DNA of 64,000 nucleotides from Parelaphostrongylus tenuis (GCA_019055375.1 JAHQIW010007310.1:186001-250000), one strand, 5' to 3'. Counted from the stretch's first letter, positions 21,020 to 33,284 are shown. Translations and numbers: made by a program. Notes: generated from the sequence alone by a model not told the origin.

Positions 21020-21890
21020 GTGAGAAGTTCTAATAATTTTTTCAGATATTTCTACAGCAGCTGGATTAACAGTTATAACAGCAAACAAAAAGGTTTATGG
21101 CAATTTCTCAAATGCTTCCTTTGGTTTCTACTTACGAAGTCGTTTGCGAAAATTTCCAACGATGCTCGCACACATTTCCACCGTAATAGTCAAGCGCGTG
21201 TCAAAGCCGTTTTAAGCGCGTCTGCGGTAGTGTAGCCAACAGCCGAGGCTTTCTTCCTCTAGTATGGACCACACGAAGTTACCCATTGGGTTGAGACCGC
21301 CAAGTTTGACTGTCAAATGTGCTTCCCCAAAAAGCCTGGCGAATACTCTTGACAAATGGCAGTCGTCTCCTATACGCCCCGTAAAACCTGCTGCTGACGC
21401 GTAGAAACGTTGATTTCAAAGTTTTTGTTGATGAAGACTAACGGCGTCTTTTCGGTGGCGCAAATATCCCCCACAGCATCATGAATGCCGGAAAATGACT
21501 GCGGCCCATGGTTTTTGTCACTGCAGAGTTCAACTGACCCTTCTTGGAAAGTTGACGTCGATTTTGGCGATTTTGGAGTGGTTTAACCGTAATGTCCTCT
21601 CATCAGTAGAAAGCACCTTCGATCGAGCAGCATTAGCTATCAAAAGATCATTCAGCAAACCTTTGAAAGTCGTTTCTCTCTCATTTTTTCTCAGAAACTG
21701 AACACAAGCGGTCTTGCAGCCGCGCAGCTTTTGACAATATTTCGGGCGCTCCGTTTGCTGGTCCCGAGTTGCTTTGCCATTTGCGTATTGATCGCTTCGG
21801 AATTCGCTGAACTTAGCCATTTGTAGTTCTAAATGCTTCTCAAAATAGACGAAGTGGTTGAACGACCTTTTCAAAGTGATCCTCAATCCC
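21020..21890 (-). mobile_element. Tc1-like transposase relic
   Basis: The minus strand reads, across several frames and stops: an N-terminal piece (21530-21886) with VLSTDERTLRLNHSKIAKI and FPRR; then KTPLVFINKNFEIN (about 21400-21440), matching the Tc1-type block KTPLVFIDKGVKIN; then WSILEEE at about 21260-21280; and a C-terminal piece with ITVEMCASIVGNFRKRLRK at about 21130-21190. These blocks occur in the correct order for a Tc1-like DDE transposase. The DSAPAH and DLNPLDY blocks are degraded. Nothing here could be active. Confidence 0.75.
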
Positions 21891-21899
21891 TCCAGCCTC

Positions 21900-22650
21900 T
21901 TTCAAACGTTTCACGGCATTGCAGAAACTTGTTATTTTTTAAGCCAGTCGAATCTAACGTGTCGGCCGTTTTCACTCCCGTCCTGTGCAACTACTGCGAC
22001 ACGCTGATTTTCACGATCCACAACCTAAGCAAACTGAAAATGGACGAATATATGAAACAGATTCTAGATCAAAGTTTAACAAAGAATTCAATGAAACTGT
22101 CAGCATCAATAAAAAATTCTACATAGCTGATATGACGAGTAATTCTAAACTCTGAATAAGGGGAATAGCCATTACGTTAACCACCGAAGGAATAGATATT
22201 ACTCTCATGCAAATTATATTCGCAGTAAGGGAAAGTTCATGAATTATTTCTCATCACTCATGACGAAGTATAGTGACAGCGGGTCTTGCAAAAACAATTG
22301 TAAATGAGGCAGGTAATCAGAGAATTTCTCAAACACTAAAATAAGGTGAGTTACCGTGAATTCCGCAATAATCTCCGGATGGTTCAGCCGTGAAAAAAGT
22401 ACGTCGTTAGAGCGCACGTCCACGGGTATTCGTATTATCCTTTTTTGATCCATCGCTACTACCACAAGCTGAAATGTTAAAATTCGAACGAAGATTGGCT
22501 AACAGGATATTTGAAAAACAAAAGACAGCCCCATTTAGGGAAAGATTTCGTTGATAACAAAAGCAAATACGCATTTGTCGCGAAATACTAAATCAGTTCA
22601 CTGTATTCTTACCATGCATGCTTCGTAAAGTGTACATTAATTTCTCGTAT
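21900..22650. other. Intergenic, nothing recognised
   Basis: No domain, tRNA or repeat could be assigned. The minus-strand frame at 22244-22465 has no recognisable motif and no supporting splice structure. Confidence 0.35.
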
Positions 22651-22654
22651 GATA

Positions 22655-22915
22655 TAGTGCTAAAATGGCTCGCGCTCATAGCTCACCGAGCCATCCATCC
22701 CTCCGAGGTTGGTAAATTGGTACCAGACTGGTGTTAGACTTGCCTGGGAGGATAAGCAGCACTGACTCGGTATAGGGGGAGGCCATCGCGAGTCATTGTA
22801 AAGGCCAGATATGCATTCAATCGCCTCAAACGAATTGAAAATTGAGATCGAATGCATAGCCATCTCTTAGGGATTGATCAACGCAGCGAGCTTTATCCTT
22901 TATTCTTATCCTATA
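22655..22915 (+). repeat. tRNA-headed SINE copy (head degraded)
   Basis: The body CACCGAGCCATCCATCCCTC, GGTAAATTGGTACCAGACTG, GGGAGGATAAGCAGCACTGA and GTAAAGGCCAGATATGCATT is the fullest plus-strand example of the SINE body seen at 515, 32815(-), 34450(-) and 45335. The tRNA-like head has been replaced or worn away. The tail ends near GATCAACGCAGCGAGC. Confidence 0.65.
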
Positions 22916-22939
22916 CTGCTAAGTGATGAAGTGTCAAAG

Positions 22940-23235
22940 AGCCTCGCTCAACGGTACAGGCATATTGCTATATGGAAATAGAATCAACAATGCTGGTATC
23001 TTTTCCAGATCGATTATCCTTCTTTTCGGTCTAGGGTTTTCTTGGTTGCTTGTGGCTGACAATTCGGCAAATACGCCTTCTTCAGAGCCGTGCAATGCAG
23101 AGCAACCTCGTTTCTATTTCCATATAACAATATGCTTCACGAGGTGCAATGCACGGCTCTGAAGAAGGCATATTTGCTGTAAAGTCAGCCACAAGCAACC
23201 AAGAAAACCATAGACCGAAAGGAAAGGCAATCGTT
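22940..23235. repeat. Fold-back element, near-palindrome
   Basis: Left arm TTTCGGTCTAGGGTTTTCTT ... CTTCTTCAGAGCCGTGCA (about 23017-23098) recurs inverted as TGCACGGCTCTGAAGAAGGC ... AAGAAAACCATAGACCGAAA (about 23147-23220). An inner pair, ATTGCTATATGGAAATAGA (about 22963-22982) and TCTATTTCCATATAACAAT, is also inverted. No coding capacity, so probably a non-autonomous DNA transposon. The GGCTCTGAAGAAGGC core is shared with the repeat at 40725. Confidence 0.7.
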
Positions 23236-23239
23236 CGGG

Positions 23240-26200
23240 AAAATATACCAACCTTGTGAAGCTTTAAATAAGGATAAGTTCTTGAGCTTCTCTTCTCACT
23301 TTCACAGTTTTTATATTATTAACATTCCGAGATTTCAAGAAAGTCGGTATTTCGAGAAATAGCAATATTTCACTCTACATAATCCAGTATGTCGCCTGAT
23401 CTTGGTCCTCTTTCAATTCTTTTCCAATCTCGTAAGAAAGATAATATCGTTTAAAATTATTAATGATCATGAGATTTAGATAGAACGATTTTAAAAACGT
23501 CGCTGGTGATCCACAGAATAGCTTTGTAGGCAACACAATTGATTGCCATGTTCAATAGTGCTATCACTTTGGCAAAATAGCAACTCACAGCTGATTTGAA
23601 GTGAAGACACCATCCAACATGTGATATTGCTAGTCATGTACAATTTCAAATTGACCGCAGAATATCAGCTAACTCATTATACGCCCGAGTTGATTATTTT
23701 TTTCTAGCAAAATAGCTTAAAATCATAATATTCCATGTAATCTCCGATTTTTAACGTGCTCAAAACTGACAAAAAGACGTTCCTTACATTTGAACGGGGT
23801 CTAGCTAAGAACACATAAGTGTAGTTCAAATTAAAATAGACTAGTGACTGCACAACCCGTAGTGAAACTAAATAATCTAGAGAAACTTGAAAATAAAGAA
23901 TATTTTGAGAAATTTCGGTAGGTACTGGAAAGTGACACAAATCTGAGGTACCCATGAAAATGCTTCAAGAGAAACACTGTTCCCTAAAATTGCAAAAAAT
24001 CAAACTCACAATGCTCAAAAGAAAATTTTTGGCAAAAGAGTTCGTTACTGCAGTAGACTCATATTAAAAAGGTGTTAAAAATAGTTAAATAGACCAAAAT
24101 TTACTGATCTGGCACAGAAAGAAAAGCACCTCGAAAAAGTAATTGCATACGGTAGTATAGGGGAGTACACAGCATTTTCATGAGTTCAACCCTATCAAAC
24201 TTGGAGACACAAATAGCAAATGAAGTCATGAAAGCATTAAAATTCAAAATTACTCCATTCTATATTCAAATTCATTACATCCGTACTTACATTGAGTTGG
24301 CCGAATGGAAACTCAACCGAAGGACAAAGCAAGACTGCTTTGATGAACCACTATGGTGCAGAACAAAACGACAACATGGAATTGTTCAGAACCATTTTAA
24401 CACAATCCGGAAAAGCACATTTTTCGCTCTACTCAAGCGCGATCTCAGTGCAGCCGTTTCAGTATAAATTTCCCGTGACCAGTAAAATGCGTTCCAAGAT
24501 AGTTTCTTCGAGATAGTCGCTCTATTATTCGGTTAAAAAAAAAGATTAAAGATAATTTAATTACAGGCCATAAGCCAATTTCTAAAAGACGAAATCAAGA
24601 GATTGTTCGAACGCGCCTGGGCACTAAACCATCTATGCTGTCAAGAACGTGATGTGCTAGTGGGATTTCCAAAATTACAGGACTGGTCACAACAAAATGT
24701 TGCAAGAAAACTTCCTTACCAAAGACTTAGAACAAAACTGCATAATTATAATTCTAGACTGGAGCGGTCCAATTACAGTTTCCGTAAATGATGCTGTTCA
24801 TAATGGATGATATCTGCACGTGGGCTGCCCAACTTTTGTGGTTTTTTGTATCTACTTAATGCTTGAATAGAATTTCATAGTACTTACGAATGTTTGTTTT
24901 ATGCACAGAAATTTTTCCTTGGAACTTTTTCGATCAGCCATGTAGCTTATCAAAAGAAGTTTTGAAAAAAAAGAAACTAATGCCCAGATAAAGCTGTCCT
25001 CCTAGTGAATTGTCACATGATTGTTCGCAACAAAATTCTTCAACAAGAAGCACAAAAGTAACTTTGTGAAGCATCTGCGTGAGTCAAGCTATGTGAATTA
25101 TAAGCACTCGAGGAGAAAACTCTGCGAATCAGGCTTTGATCATTGAGAAAATGTGTGGTATTTCAGACGAGACTGCCGTCAATGTGTAAAGTTTTTAAAG
25201 GTACTCGCAGGAGATCTTCCATGGGTTCACCTAACAAGAAACCAATGAAAAATTAGCTACGTGGCGATGAATTAGGCGTAAAATAAATGTGCAAAAACCA
25301 TGGAAACGTAAAGCTTGAGTATTATTCACTAACTATTGAAAAATGGTTTGAAACAGCATCTACTGGTGGAAACTCTCGGCCACTTTCAAAATTTAGAGTG
25401 TTGAGATAAACCGAAGAGATTCGAAATTCAAAGTGTTGGGATTAAGAATAGCGTCGTATATTATGAAGAGTTCACCTAAAATCTGCATCCGTCTTCAGCC
25501 AGAACAATTCAGGCTTTTGGAACTCATTTTTGAACTCATAGTCAATCCATTCGCATCATTATGGAAATGCTAGTGTCTTTTGAAGCTCATTGGATAAAAG
25601 GCATATTAATAAAGAAAAATAAGGCCACAAAAACTATTCTGATGATTCACAAGAAATGCTGCTATTATTTCATTTTAGCTGTCAGGGCGAACTATGGTAA
25701 TTGTATGCCATTTCCACGTATAAAAATGCTGAATCAGATCAGGTATGAGCAGCAGAGCTCTCTCAAGTACTCATAGCAGCTTGTTTGTGTTCATATACGT
25801 GTTTGCATAAGGATTACAGTAATACAAAGTAATGGCAATATACATATCATTCATTCCTAAAAACTACAGATCAAAGTCTCCTCTACAAAGCTAACATGCT
25901 CTCAACACTATAACCTTCAGCTATCGTATAATGATCAATTGTTGTCATAAATCAGAATATACATAGCCGACATGAAGTTATGCGCTGTGTTCTTTCAAAA
26001 GGGTAAATGTTGGCAATTCCAAAAGTAAATTTGCTTTTATGGAAGACCTTATTCTAGCACTGTAGAAGTGTAAATAAGATTGCGCTTCATACACAGCGCA
26101 ACTCATCGCGCTTATTTTCGTTACTTTTCCAATTTTTTCACTATTTTGTAAATAATATTGGGTATTTTGTGCTTGAATTCTAGAAGAAACTCTGCTCCAT

Positions 26201-26500
26201 TTCTATGGGCTTGAGCTGCTTATTTCCATTCTATATTGCCAAACAAACCGGCTGATAAGCCTACTCCTGAGTTGCCTAAGGCTATACATCAAAGCATTTG
26301 AACGTGTGGAGGAAACTTGAAGTGTCAGAGTCATACGTTCTATGTAGAGCTTTTTTCGAAGTGGAAAGAGATTCTAAATTTATCGAAAAAAAAGCAAATA
26401 TTAGCGACTCTTCGTGGTGGAGAATTAGAAACACTATAGTACGATTTTCAGTTCAAATTCTTTCTATTTTGACTGCCATTTGCAGTGGTATGATGTTATA
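23240..26500. other. AT-rich intergenic stretch with one unexplained open segment
   Basis: No assignable gene. The plus-strand segment 24567-24789 follows an acceptor-like TTAATTACAG and stays open for 74 codons with charged, helical-looking sequence (FLKDEIKRLFERAWALNHLC). A neighbouring open segment at 24292-24516 ends near 24515 in another register. They may be exons of an unknown gene or remnants of a mobile element; no family was recognised. Confidence 0.3.
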
Positions 26501-26504
26501 GTAT

Positions 26505-26720
26505 CCCCAATATGTGGAGTGCTGTGCAAAAACTACGCGTCAGCCGGGATTCGAACCCAGATCTCACTCTTTCCGGAAGCGTATGCTAACCGTTGCACTA
26601 CCGACGCTCGTTTTGCACAGCACTCTTATTTACGCTATAACGCGTTGTCTGCCAACAGTCAACCGTCGACGGTCTGGCGGGGCAGCCGCCATTTGATGCT
26701 CACTAAGCAATCGATGTATC
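26505..26720 (-). repeat. Half of a tRNA-like hairpin element (family 1)
   Basis: The antisense tRNA-like unit lies at about 26540-26613. On the minus strand it has acceptor GCGTCGG pairing with CTGACGC, a D arm around GTGCAACGGTTAGCAT, and a T arm CTGGGTTCGAATCCCGG. The flank GTGGAGTGCTGTGCAAAAAC is the family terminus (T-run in the transcribed direction). Central family sequence follows to the right (GTCAACCGTCGACGGTCTGG). The opposite arm is absent. Confidence 0.7.
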
Positions 26721-27264
26721 TAGACGAAAACATCTCAATGTCCGTGCTATAAAAAATCGTTAGGTCGTCTATATTGATCTTCGCATTCATCTAAAAGCCG
26801 AAAGGCACATCACGTATATTCTTTGAGAAACGAAGAATGATAGGAATTTCTTACTCGATGGACACCATGTTTATAAACATCGGCCGATAGACTGCAAAAC
26901 TCGATATGTTACATAAAGACCTTCATAGCATTGTCGTTTCTTATGCTTTAGATGAAGGGAATCTCTATCGGACTTGTCAGGTCATCCTACTGCTTTCAAT
27001 CCACGTGATAACATACTAGATCAGCGATCTCAGCGATTACCGGAAGAATTAAGCCGATCAGCACTTAATAGAATCCATAGCCGCGACAAAAATATTGAGA
27101 AGCAATCAAACGCACGCTCCCAAATGATGAAGGATGCGGAGAAGGATAGAATGTAAGAACTGCTGGGGTGTGAAAAATAGCAGTGAAACATGGATCGTGG
27201 GAAGTGCAGCAAAAATAGAGATGGGCAAAAATTCTTTTCTTTGCCCGTTTTCAGCGGTAGTATG

Positions 27265-27640
27265 ACTTAAAGCCAAACTCAATGATGTTAATGATGTGCA
27301 AAACTTCGACGCCAAGCGTGACTCGAAACCCGGAATTCACCTTTCCCAAAAGCGCGTGCTTAACCAATCGCACTACCGACACAAGTTTCTCCCACCAATT
27401 ATTGTCGACCACATGTATCCAACATCTGTGAGAGTTACTGGAATCAATGCCCATGTGGCATACAAGGTCAAACCGTTGACGATTGGTTGCTGACAGGTTG
27501 ATGCGCAGCGTGGAAATAGGGATGGCAAAACAGGTACTGGTAGTGCAACTGGTTAAGCATGCGTCGTCCTTGGATACGTGGAATGCGGATAGAGTCCCGT
27601 CTGATGACAAGATTTTGTACATCACTCAACATCATTAGGT
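27265..27640. repeat. tRNA-like hairpin element (family 1), both arms
   Basis: The left terminus CTCAATGATGTTAATGATGT and an antisense tRNA-like unit (about 27310-27385) face a sense tRNA-like unit (about 27535-27600) and the right terminus TGTACATCACTCAACATCAT. The two units point outward and are separated by about 150 bp of family centre. Both are diverged from a good cloverleaf. A short T-run (ATTTTG) follows the right-hand unit. Confidence 0.65.
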
Positions 27641-27644
27641 ATCA

Positions 27645-28990
27645 ACTGGATCACTGTCATTTCATTGATCGTCGAGTGACTCGAGCAAGCACCAGCAGTA
27701 CTTCCATTTTTCCCTATCGAATGCAAGAGGAGCCCAGTGGGTCCTTCTTATTCTAGAAATTTGTTGACCATCATACCTTTCATTTGGGCTTTTAGTGAAG
27801 AATTAAGACAATCCCATTTTTGGGAGATCTACGTGGAGAGCCGTTGAGATCCCGAAAAATCTAGTCTGTAACGGCTCTCGCTAATCAGTTATCATTAAAG
27901 CGCATCACGTGTTCGGCCCATTTTATCTTCGGTAACCTACCTTGTATAACGACATCTCTCTCTCTTTGATCGCTCGCGTAAGTTGGAACTGCGGATCTAA
28001 CTCTCATTTGCGAGAAATGGAACACTTCTAGACAAAGAATCGTTGTGTACTGAGGAGGGACGCCCTGACTGTCCAGAACTTCTACGAGTGCTTCTGTTTC
28101 CACTAAATCAAAGGCTTTCATCGAATCGGTCAAAGTGAGGCAGCGGACTCTTGTACTCTCGTGAAACTTCACCGGATTTTGTGAACGTCTAAATATAGTC
28201 TATGCTCCTGAATCCTTTTCGGAATTCTGCTTGTTCGTATAGTTCTCCTTCGTCCGGTGTTCTGTCAACCCTCTTTAGGAAGACTCGAGTGAAGAGTTTA
28301 TAGACAACGGCCTGCAAGAAGACTGGGCGATAATTGGTTGTGAAGGTTTCCCTTTTGAAACAACAACACCGTATTGCTGGTTTTCCATTGGCTAAGAATC
28401 TTGCATTCTGATAGGTAATGAGTGAGAAAACGAGAAAGGGTATTGGTGAAGACTAACGGTAGATTCCCGGTCTTACCTTATCTGAACCAGGTATTCAATT
28501 TTTCGTTGACGAGATGGCGTGTCGGATTTTGGAAGGGAGAACCGATGGAGCAACAAATTCATCCTGTTTTAGATCATATGACGGTAAGAGGACATGGCTA
28601 TTGAAGAGGTCCGAGTAGCAGTCGTGTATGATTTTCTTCATTGTCATTCGGGAAGCTGTAAGTGTCCCGTCAGGGCGTTGGAGTGCAATCATCTTGCTCT
28701 TGTAATTGACGAAGCTTCGGTGGACTTGGCGGATGCTCTTCCCAGCTTCTAAACCTTCTGTCATAAATATTCTCGTCTCTCTTTCATATGTTCCTTTATT
28801 GCTTCTCTTAAGCGTTTCGAATCCAGATATCTAGGCGCATTTAAAGGTAAAAGCGCGTTGCGACACGCATAGTCTTTGGTTTCAATTCCGCGGGCGAGGT
28901 CAGCCATGTTCTTTTTCGTTGAAGTAGTGGTTCTTTTATGAAAGGATAAAGAACTCTGCGCTGATAACTTCATTGACATTGAGCATCCTT
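27645..28990 (-). mobile_element. RTE LINE fragment, internally deleted
   Basis: The minus strand carries pieces of the RTE ORF in order: MADLARGIETKDYACRNALL (about 28830-28920); KSIRQVHRSFVNYKSKMIAL (about 28680-28740); the RT palm TLTDSMKAFDLVETEALVEV with the first catalytic Asp region (about 28080-28140); KIKWAEHVMRFNDN (about 27885-27930); and the 3' tail near 27690-27760. The palm is fused to the tail by deletion, losing the YADD block. Several stops and frame changes are visible. Confidence 0.75.
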
Positions 28991-29399
28991 TTGCATCAGC
29001 GATGTCATAAATAGCGATGAAAGCACGACGCCTTCCTAGAAGATGGAGAACGTGGGCTTCATGGCTCTAGCCTTTTATGAAATCAACCAAAACTCTACGA
29101 AGAAAAGCTGTGATAATCCTTTACTCTATTACAAGAGCAGAAAAATTTTTAATAACTATGAGCATATCACAAAAATGTTGAGCTGCGAGCAAAACTTGGA
29201 AGCCCTGTTTTAGTGTCATGAACTCGAATCAACACTATACCTTGCGAGACCGCATAATTGCGGGGTTGCCCCACTAATTCCTCCGCATTTGGTCATTTGT
29301 TAATTAAGTTGTTATGTATCTGAAAAAAATTAATTGAACCCAAATATAATCGTACGATCAATAATATGCAACCATTTCAGGGTGAAGCTTGAAAGTTTT

Positions 29400-29775
29400 C
29401 CTCCCGAGAAAAATGAGACTGGCGATCAGAGAAATCGGTGAGGTCGTTTCTGCGCTGGTTATGTCTTATCTCCCCCAGAAGCTGGTTCGGGGCGCGAAAG
29501 AGGTCGTAATACGACGAAAAAATATCAGGGCTGTACGGTGAATGTGGCAGCATGGTTTAGCTTGGTTTTCTCCAGAATATGGCGAGTCGACTTTGTATGT
29601 TGTCGGTCATGCATAAGGTGTCCATCAACCACTTTGCGAATCCCATTTCAGTTAGATGGAGAACGATAGTATCATGGCCATATCCTAGTGCCCACTCAAG
29701 GTACGAGAACATTCTCCAACATACCACACATTCTTTTGGCATAAGGCAATTTGAAAAAGAATAAAAATCGAACAA
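29400..29775 (-). mobile_element. mariner transposase fragment with adjoining repeat
   Basis: At about 29450-29550 the minus strand reads MLPHSPYSPDIFSSYYDLFR, which is the C-terminal catalytic block of mariner transposases (PHPPYSPDL-P-DYHLF), with the SPD aspartate present. The adjoining open segment (29557-29775, minus) is not mariner. It recurs, diverged and inverted relative to this copy, at 47215-47345, so it is a separate dispersed repeat. Confidence 0.7.
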
Positions 29776-29792
29776 AACATTAGTGCGAAGAT

Positions 29793-30325
29793 ATTAGGTC
29801 TTCTCATAAGTTTTGGTACTAGCGCAATAAACACCAAATTTGTTAATCATGAGTAACTAAAACTGTTTAACAGAAGTATTCAACCGCGCGTTTCGTCGTG
29901 AACATTTTGGTATAGATATTGCCTATACTTGCTCCAAAATGAAGCTGCCTTAGGAACAAATTCGCTTGCTATCCATGCACGAATTGGGCGTAGGAGAAAA
30001 TGTTACTGAGGCGGGGCGCAAGATTGATGGAGCTTCATCTGAACAGCCCGAGCGCGAGTTAACCTCCGGAGTGTTCCCTCCGGCTTTGAACTCCGCGAGG
30101 CTCCTAGCCTCCGTTCTGCAGCCGTAACATCGCACCTAGTTCCACTAATCTGCTTCATTAGCACTTTCTTTTACCCACCATTCGTGCCTGAGTAGCAAGC
30201 AAATTTGCCCCTAAGACAGTTCCATCTTGAAGCAAGTATAAGCAAGTTGTGTACCAAAATGGTCGCTCTGGTTAATAAATTTTGTGTTCATTGCTCTAGC
30301 GTCAAAACTCATGAGAAGACCTAAT
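29793..30325. repeat. MITE with mariner-like ends flanked by TA
   Basis: Terminal inverted repeats TTAGGTCTTCTCATAAGTTT (left) and AAACTCATGAGAAGACCTAA (right) enclose about 530 bp. Inverted similarity continues inward (TTGGTATAGATATTGCC against the right-hand equivalent at about 30225-30260; CTTAGGAACAAATTCGCTTG against CAAGCAAATTTGCCCCTAAG). TA lies at both borders, the target used by Tc1/mariner. No transposase frame is inside. Confidence 0.75.
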
Positions 30326-30339
30326 AATAATGAAACAAC

Positions 30340-31018
30340 TTGATATAGGCATCGAATATGGCTCTTGTTAAGTGGTCATAGTGACGGTGACACAGGTGGA
30401 GGATCTATTTTTCCGGCAAGCCTATAAATCATACATATGTTGATCGATTTTGCTATGCCTGGTGAACGTGTTATCTGACGAAATGTGGCATCCAGGAACT
30501 TCCTCTTTGATTGTTTCGCTTCAAAAAGTCATTTTAAATGCTTTCATGGCCTGCGAAAGTTTCTTTGCAATTGGTGTACCAACGCAAGAATGGTAAGATA
30601 TCTATTTTCTTACTAAATTTTTTCACACCAGAACCCATATGCAGGTTTAGAAAATATTCTGCATATTTTTCAACACTCTTTAATGGGATTTGGAAGCGGA
30701 GTTAAATTTAAGTTGTGGTGTAACTCCCTGAGGAACAACTTGCCTAAGACCGCTATGCTCATTCCTCAGTTTTTCAGCGTCGTTTGATCTTCATTCAAAA
30801 TTAGCGCTTGTTGTACTGTTGAAGATCATCTGTTGTATTGTCGAAGGGGAAGCACGAAGAAATCCGTTGCTCTTCATTACTTTTCATTTGATTGAACGGA
30901 TGATTTCTAGTAAATGTAGACTTGTAAGAAATTTGCTGGCGTGTACTGTGCTATTGGTTTGCCCCCTTCATCTTTTCAAAATCATGTCAAAAATCATTGT
31001 TCTCACTCTGATCAAAAG
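30340..31018. other. Intergenic, nothing recognised
   Basis: No exon or repeat could be supported here. The short plus-strand frame at 30819-31025 runs into the neighbouring palindrome. Confidence 0.35.
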
Positions 31019-31021
31019 AAA

Positions 31022-31147
31022 GTAATCTGATAAGGATGTAACATGTTTTGAGCTGTTAGATCCACTGCTATACGGGCTGTATGCTATACAGGCTGTATAG
31101 CACTGTAGCTAACGGCTCAAAGCATGTTATCTCCTTATCAGATTATA
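31022..31147. repeat. Short palindromic element
   Basis: AATCTGATAAGGATGTAACA (31024 on) mirrors TGTTATCTCCTTATCAGATT (31124-31143), and the centre GCTATACGGGCTGTATGCTA / TACAGGCTGTATAGC is also self-complementary. The whole 125 bp can fold into one long hairpin. Non-coding. Confidence 0.75.
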
Positions 31148-31564
31148 TCGTTTCAAGCAGGTCTATGAAAAGCGGCCGAAAGTGGAGGAAAAGATAGCGC
31201 GTGAAAGAAAATTGTTGAAAATATTGTGCTAATCCGACATTATTCCCGGACTCTTTCTAGTCCACCTCGTAGAACTGTAGTTACGCGTTTGTTTTGAAAT
31301 TTAGTTGAGAGTGTTGGATCTACTCAATCATGTAAACAGTACAGAACTCATCGTTCATAGAGAGAGGGAGAGAGAGAATGATTTGGGCACACAGAGACCA
31401 CGTACATTTTCTGACTTGGTTTTCCTAGTGCAATGCACAAAAGGATTGATCCGATGTGTTACTGAAAATCCGTTCGGTTTCGAAACATTAGTGGCCATTA
31501 GACCTGTTCAGAAAACATTTGAAACATCAGATTAGAGAGTGATATCCACGAATTAGCTAAGGTG

Positions 31565-31745
31565 GCACAGTAGTTAGATGTGTCTGCGTTGCACGCAAAG
31601 TTCATGGTTCCATCTCACGCTCATTTCTTACCAAGCCTTACATCCTTCCGTGGTTGGAGATAGTCTTAACGTCAGCTGCAATGCTTTTTGGACATCATAA
31701 ATAAATGCGCCATAAATACATGACTCCCGTGAAACGCTACACAAT
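31565..31745 (+). repeat. tRNA-headed SINE copy
   Basis: Head GGTGGCACAGTAGTTAGATG (A-box like) and CATGGTTCCATC (B-box like), then body CCAAGCCTTACATCCTTCC as in the other SINE copies. The 3' part is diverged. Confidence 0.6.
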
Positions 31746-32224
31746 AAGGTGAAGTGCTTTCGACAACAAACTGGTAAGAGGCAGTTGAATACTCCTTCCA
31801 GTACTAAGGCTGAGGCTGTGGGGAATCTCGAAAGAGCGGGTGAGTACGTCGGCTATCAAGCATGGCTGCTTATGACAAGATTTGCGCCGTCCTTACATCC
31901 GGGTAGCGATCTTCTCGACCTCTCTCAAGCTTGTTGTGACTGTTTCAAGTTGTAATGTGAAGGGCTTATTTTGTTTATACGACCAGTAATCACAGTTTAC
32001 TATGCGAATCGCAGCCTTATTTGTATTCGATTGGTTCTTGCCATTTATCCTCCACAAAGATCTTCAAAAACTCTACGGACAGCTGTGACTGGTGTTCACC
32101 TTCTCAATGAGTATCGTGGAATGCTAGCCCAAGACAGTTGTTCTTGCAATCGCGAACACATTCGAACTTAGATAATACCGGGCATTCAGTTAATTGACTA
32201 TAAAGAGTGGCGGAAGGACGCGAT

Positions 32225-32410
32225 CAAACTAGCTCATTGGTAACCACCTCGCTTCCTGGAACATTGCATCACTAATCACTGCGCTCTGGGCTGCGGCTGT
32301 GGAGTTCCACAAGGCGTTGTTGTTGACTACCGGAGAGGGTTGGGGGTGAAGCACGGCTACACGCGCCGCGACGAGCATCACTACCACTCGGCCACGGCTC
32401 TCTCGAATAT
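32225..32410 (-). repeat. tRNA-like sequence, diverged
   Basis: At about 32335-32400 the minus strand shows an A-box-like GAGTGGTAGTGATGCTCG and a weak T-arm region. No complete cloverleaf can be drawn. It probably belongs to the SINE cluster of this region. Confidence 0.4.
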
Positions 32411-32524
32411 ATGAATTACTAACATTAATTCTTATCACAACCTGGGAAACGAGTATAAATACGTTGCGCCACTTATGTCGCCTTCATAGGGTCATTAACG
32501 TGATATCGAAAGGTGCTGATTGAG

Positions 32525-32615
32525 ATGCAAAGACTCGAGTAAGGGCGGGAACTGAACCACCGTCTCATCGATCAACGTGGAGCATGCTACCACTACACCA
32601 ACGGGACCAACGTCT
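32525..32615 (-). repeat. tRNA-like sequence
   Basis: Minus strand: GTTGGTGTAGTGGTAGCATG (A-box) and GGTGGTTCAGTTCCC (B-box region) are spaced as in a tRNA. Acceptor pairing is poor. Probably a SINE head or tRNA pseudogene. Confidence 0.5.
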
Positions 32616-32629
32616 ATGAATGAGTTAAA

Positions 32630-32795
32630 AAGGTAAAGGAAGATGCGCTCGGCGCTGATCAATTACTGAGGGATGCGTCAAGCATTTCGTGTTCATCTAG
32701 CATCGCTTGAGTCGTATCGAGGGATCGAACCATCAATGGATCTCATCACGTCTGTGTCGTCGAGCACCTCTAACCACTATGCCACACGCGCTCCA
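32630..32795 (-). repeat. tRNA-headed SINE, minus strand
   Basis: The head on the minus strand starts GGAGCGCGTGTGGCATAGTG and carries GATGGTTCGATCCCTCGATA as B-box/T-arm. The tail toward 32640 ends in TTGATCAGCGCCGAGCGCAT, a terminus shared with the SINEs at 32815 and 34450. Confidence 0.65.
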
Positions 32796-32814
32796 TAAAC
32801 AAGATAATTAGCGC

Positions 32815-33075
32815 TCTATAAGAAGACAAAGCTCTCGGCGTTGGTGAATTTGGGGGGAACCACGCATGTCTGAGGTGATTGCATGCATATCTGACCCATA
32901 CAATGACTCGCGGTGGCGTCCCACTGTATGAGGCCAGTGCTGCTTATCCTCCCAGACAAGTTTTGCGGACCGCGAAGGAATGGATGGCTTGGTGAGCCAT
33001 GAACGCGGGATCGAACCATCGACCTTGTGTGCGACGCGGGAACGTTTAACCACTGCGCAAACCCACCCCATCCAC
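32815..33075 (-). repeat. tRNA-headed SINE, minus strand
   Basis: Complete copy: head from about 33072 (TGGGGTGGGTTTGCGCAGTG), B-box GATGGTTCGATCCCGCG, then the family body (CCAAGCCATCCATTCCTTCG, GGAGGATAAGCAGCACTGG, GATATGCATGCAATCACC) and an end near CGAGAGCTTTGTCT at about 32825. Confidence 0.7.
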
Positions 33076-33284
33076 AGAGCTTTGAATTGATCAGTGGAGG
33101 TATTTGCTTAGGACGGAACATTGCACAGCTGAACGGTTACCGTAATCTCGACGTATATTTGCACAACTGCCTCTATTTATCGCCCAACGCAGACTCTGCC
33201 CCTCATTTTCCATATTTTCCTCCCTTATGAATAGTCCCAGATCTACTCCGGACTTGCCTTGTTTCAATTTTTTTTTTAATTTTA

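Noticed and set aside
24180..24790. Two-exon host gene
   Set aside because: Open segments in different frames with one plausible acceptor, but no matching donor/phase pair or family motif was found. Recorded only as unexplained.
26540..26613. Functional tRNA gene
   Set aside because: The cloverleaf is good, but position 33 is C, the anticodon/isotype combination does not fit a standard tRNA, and it belongs to a repeated hairpin family.
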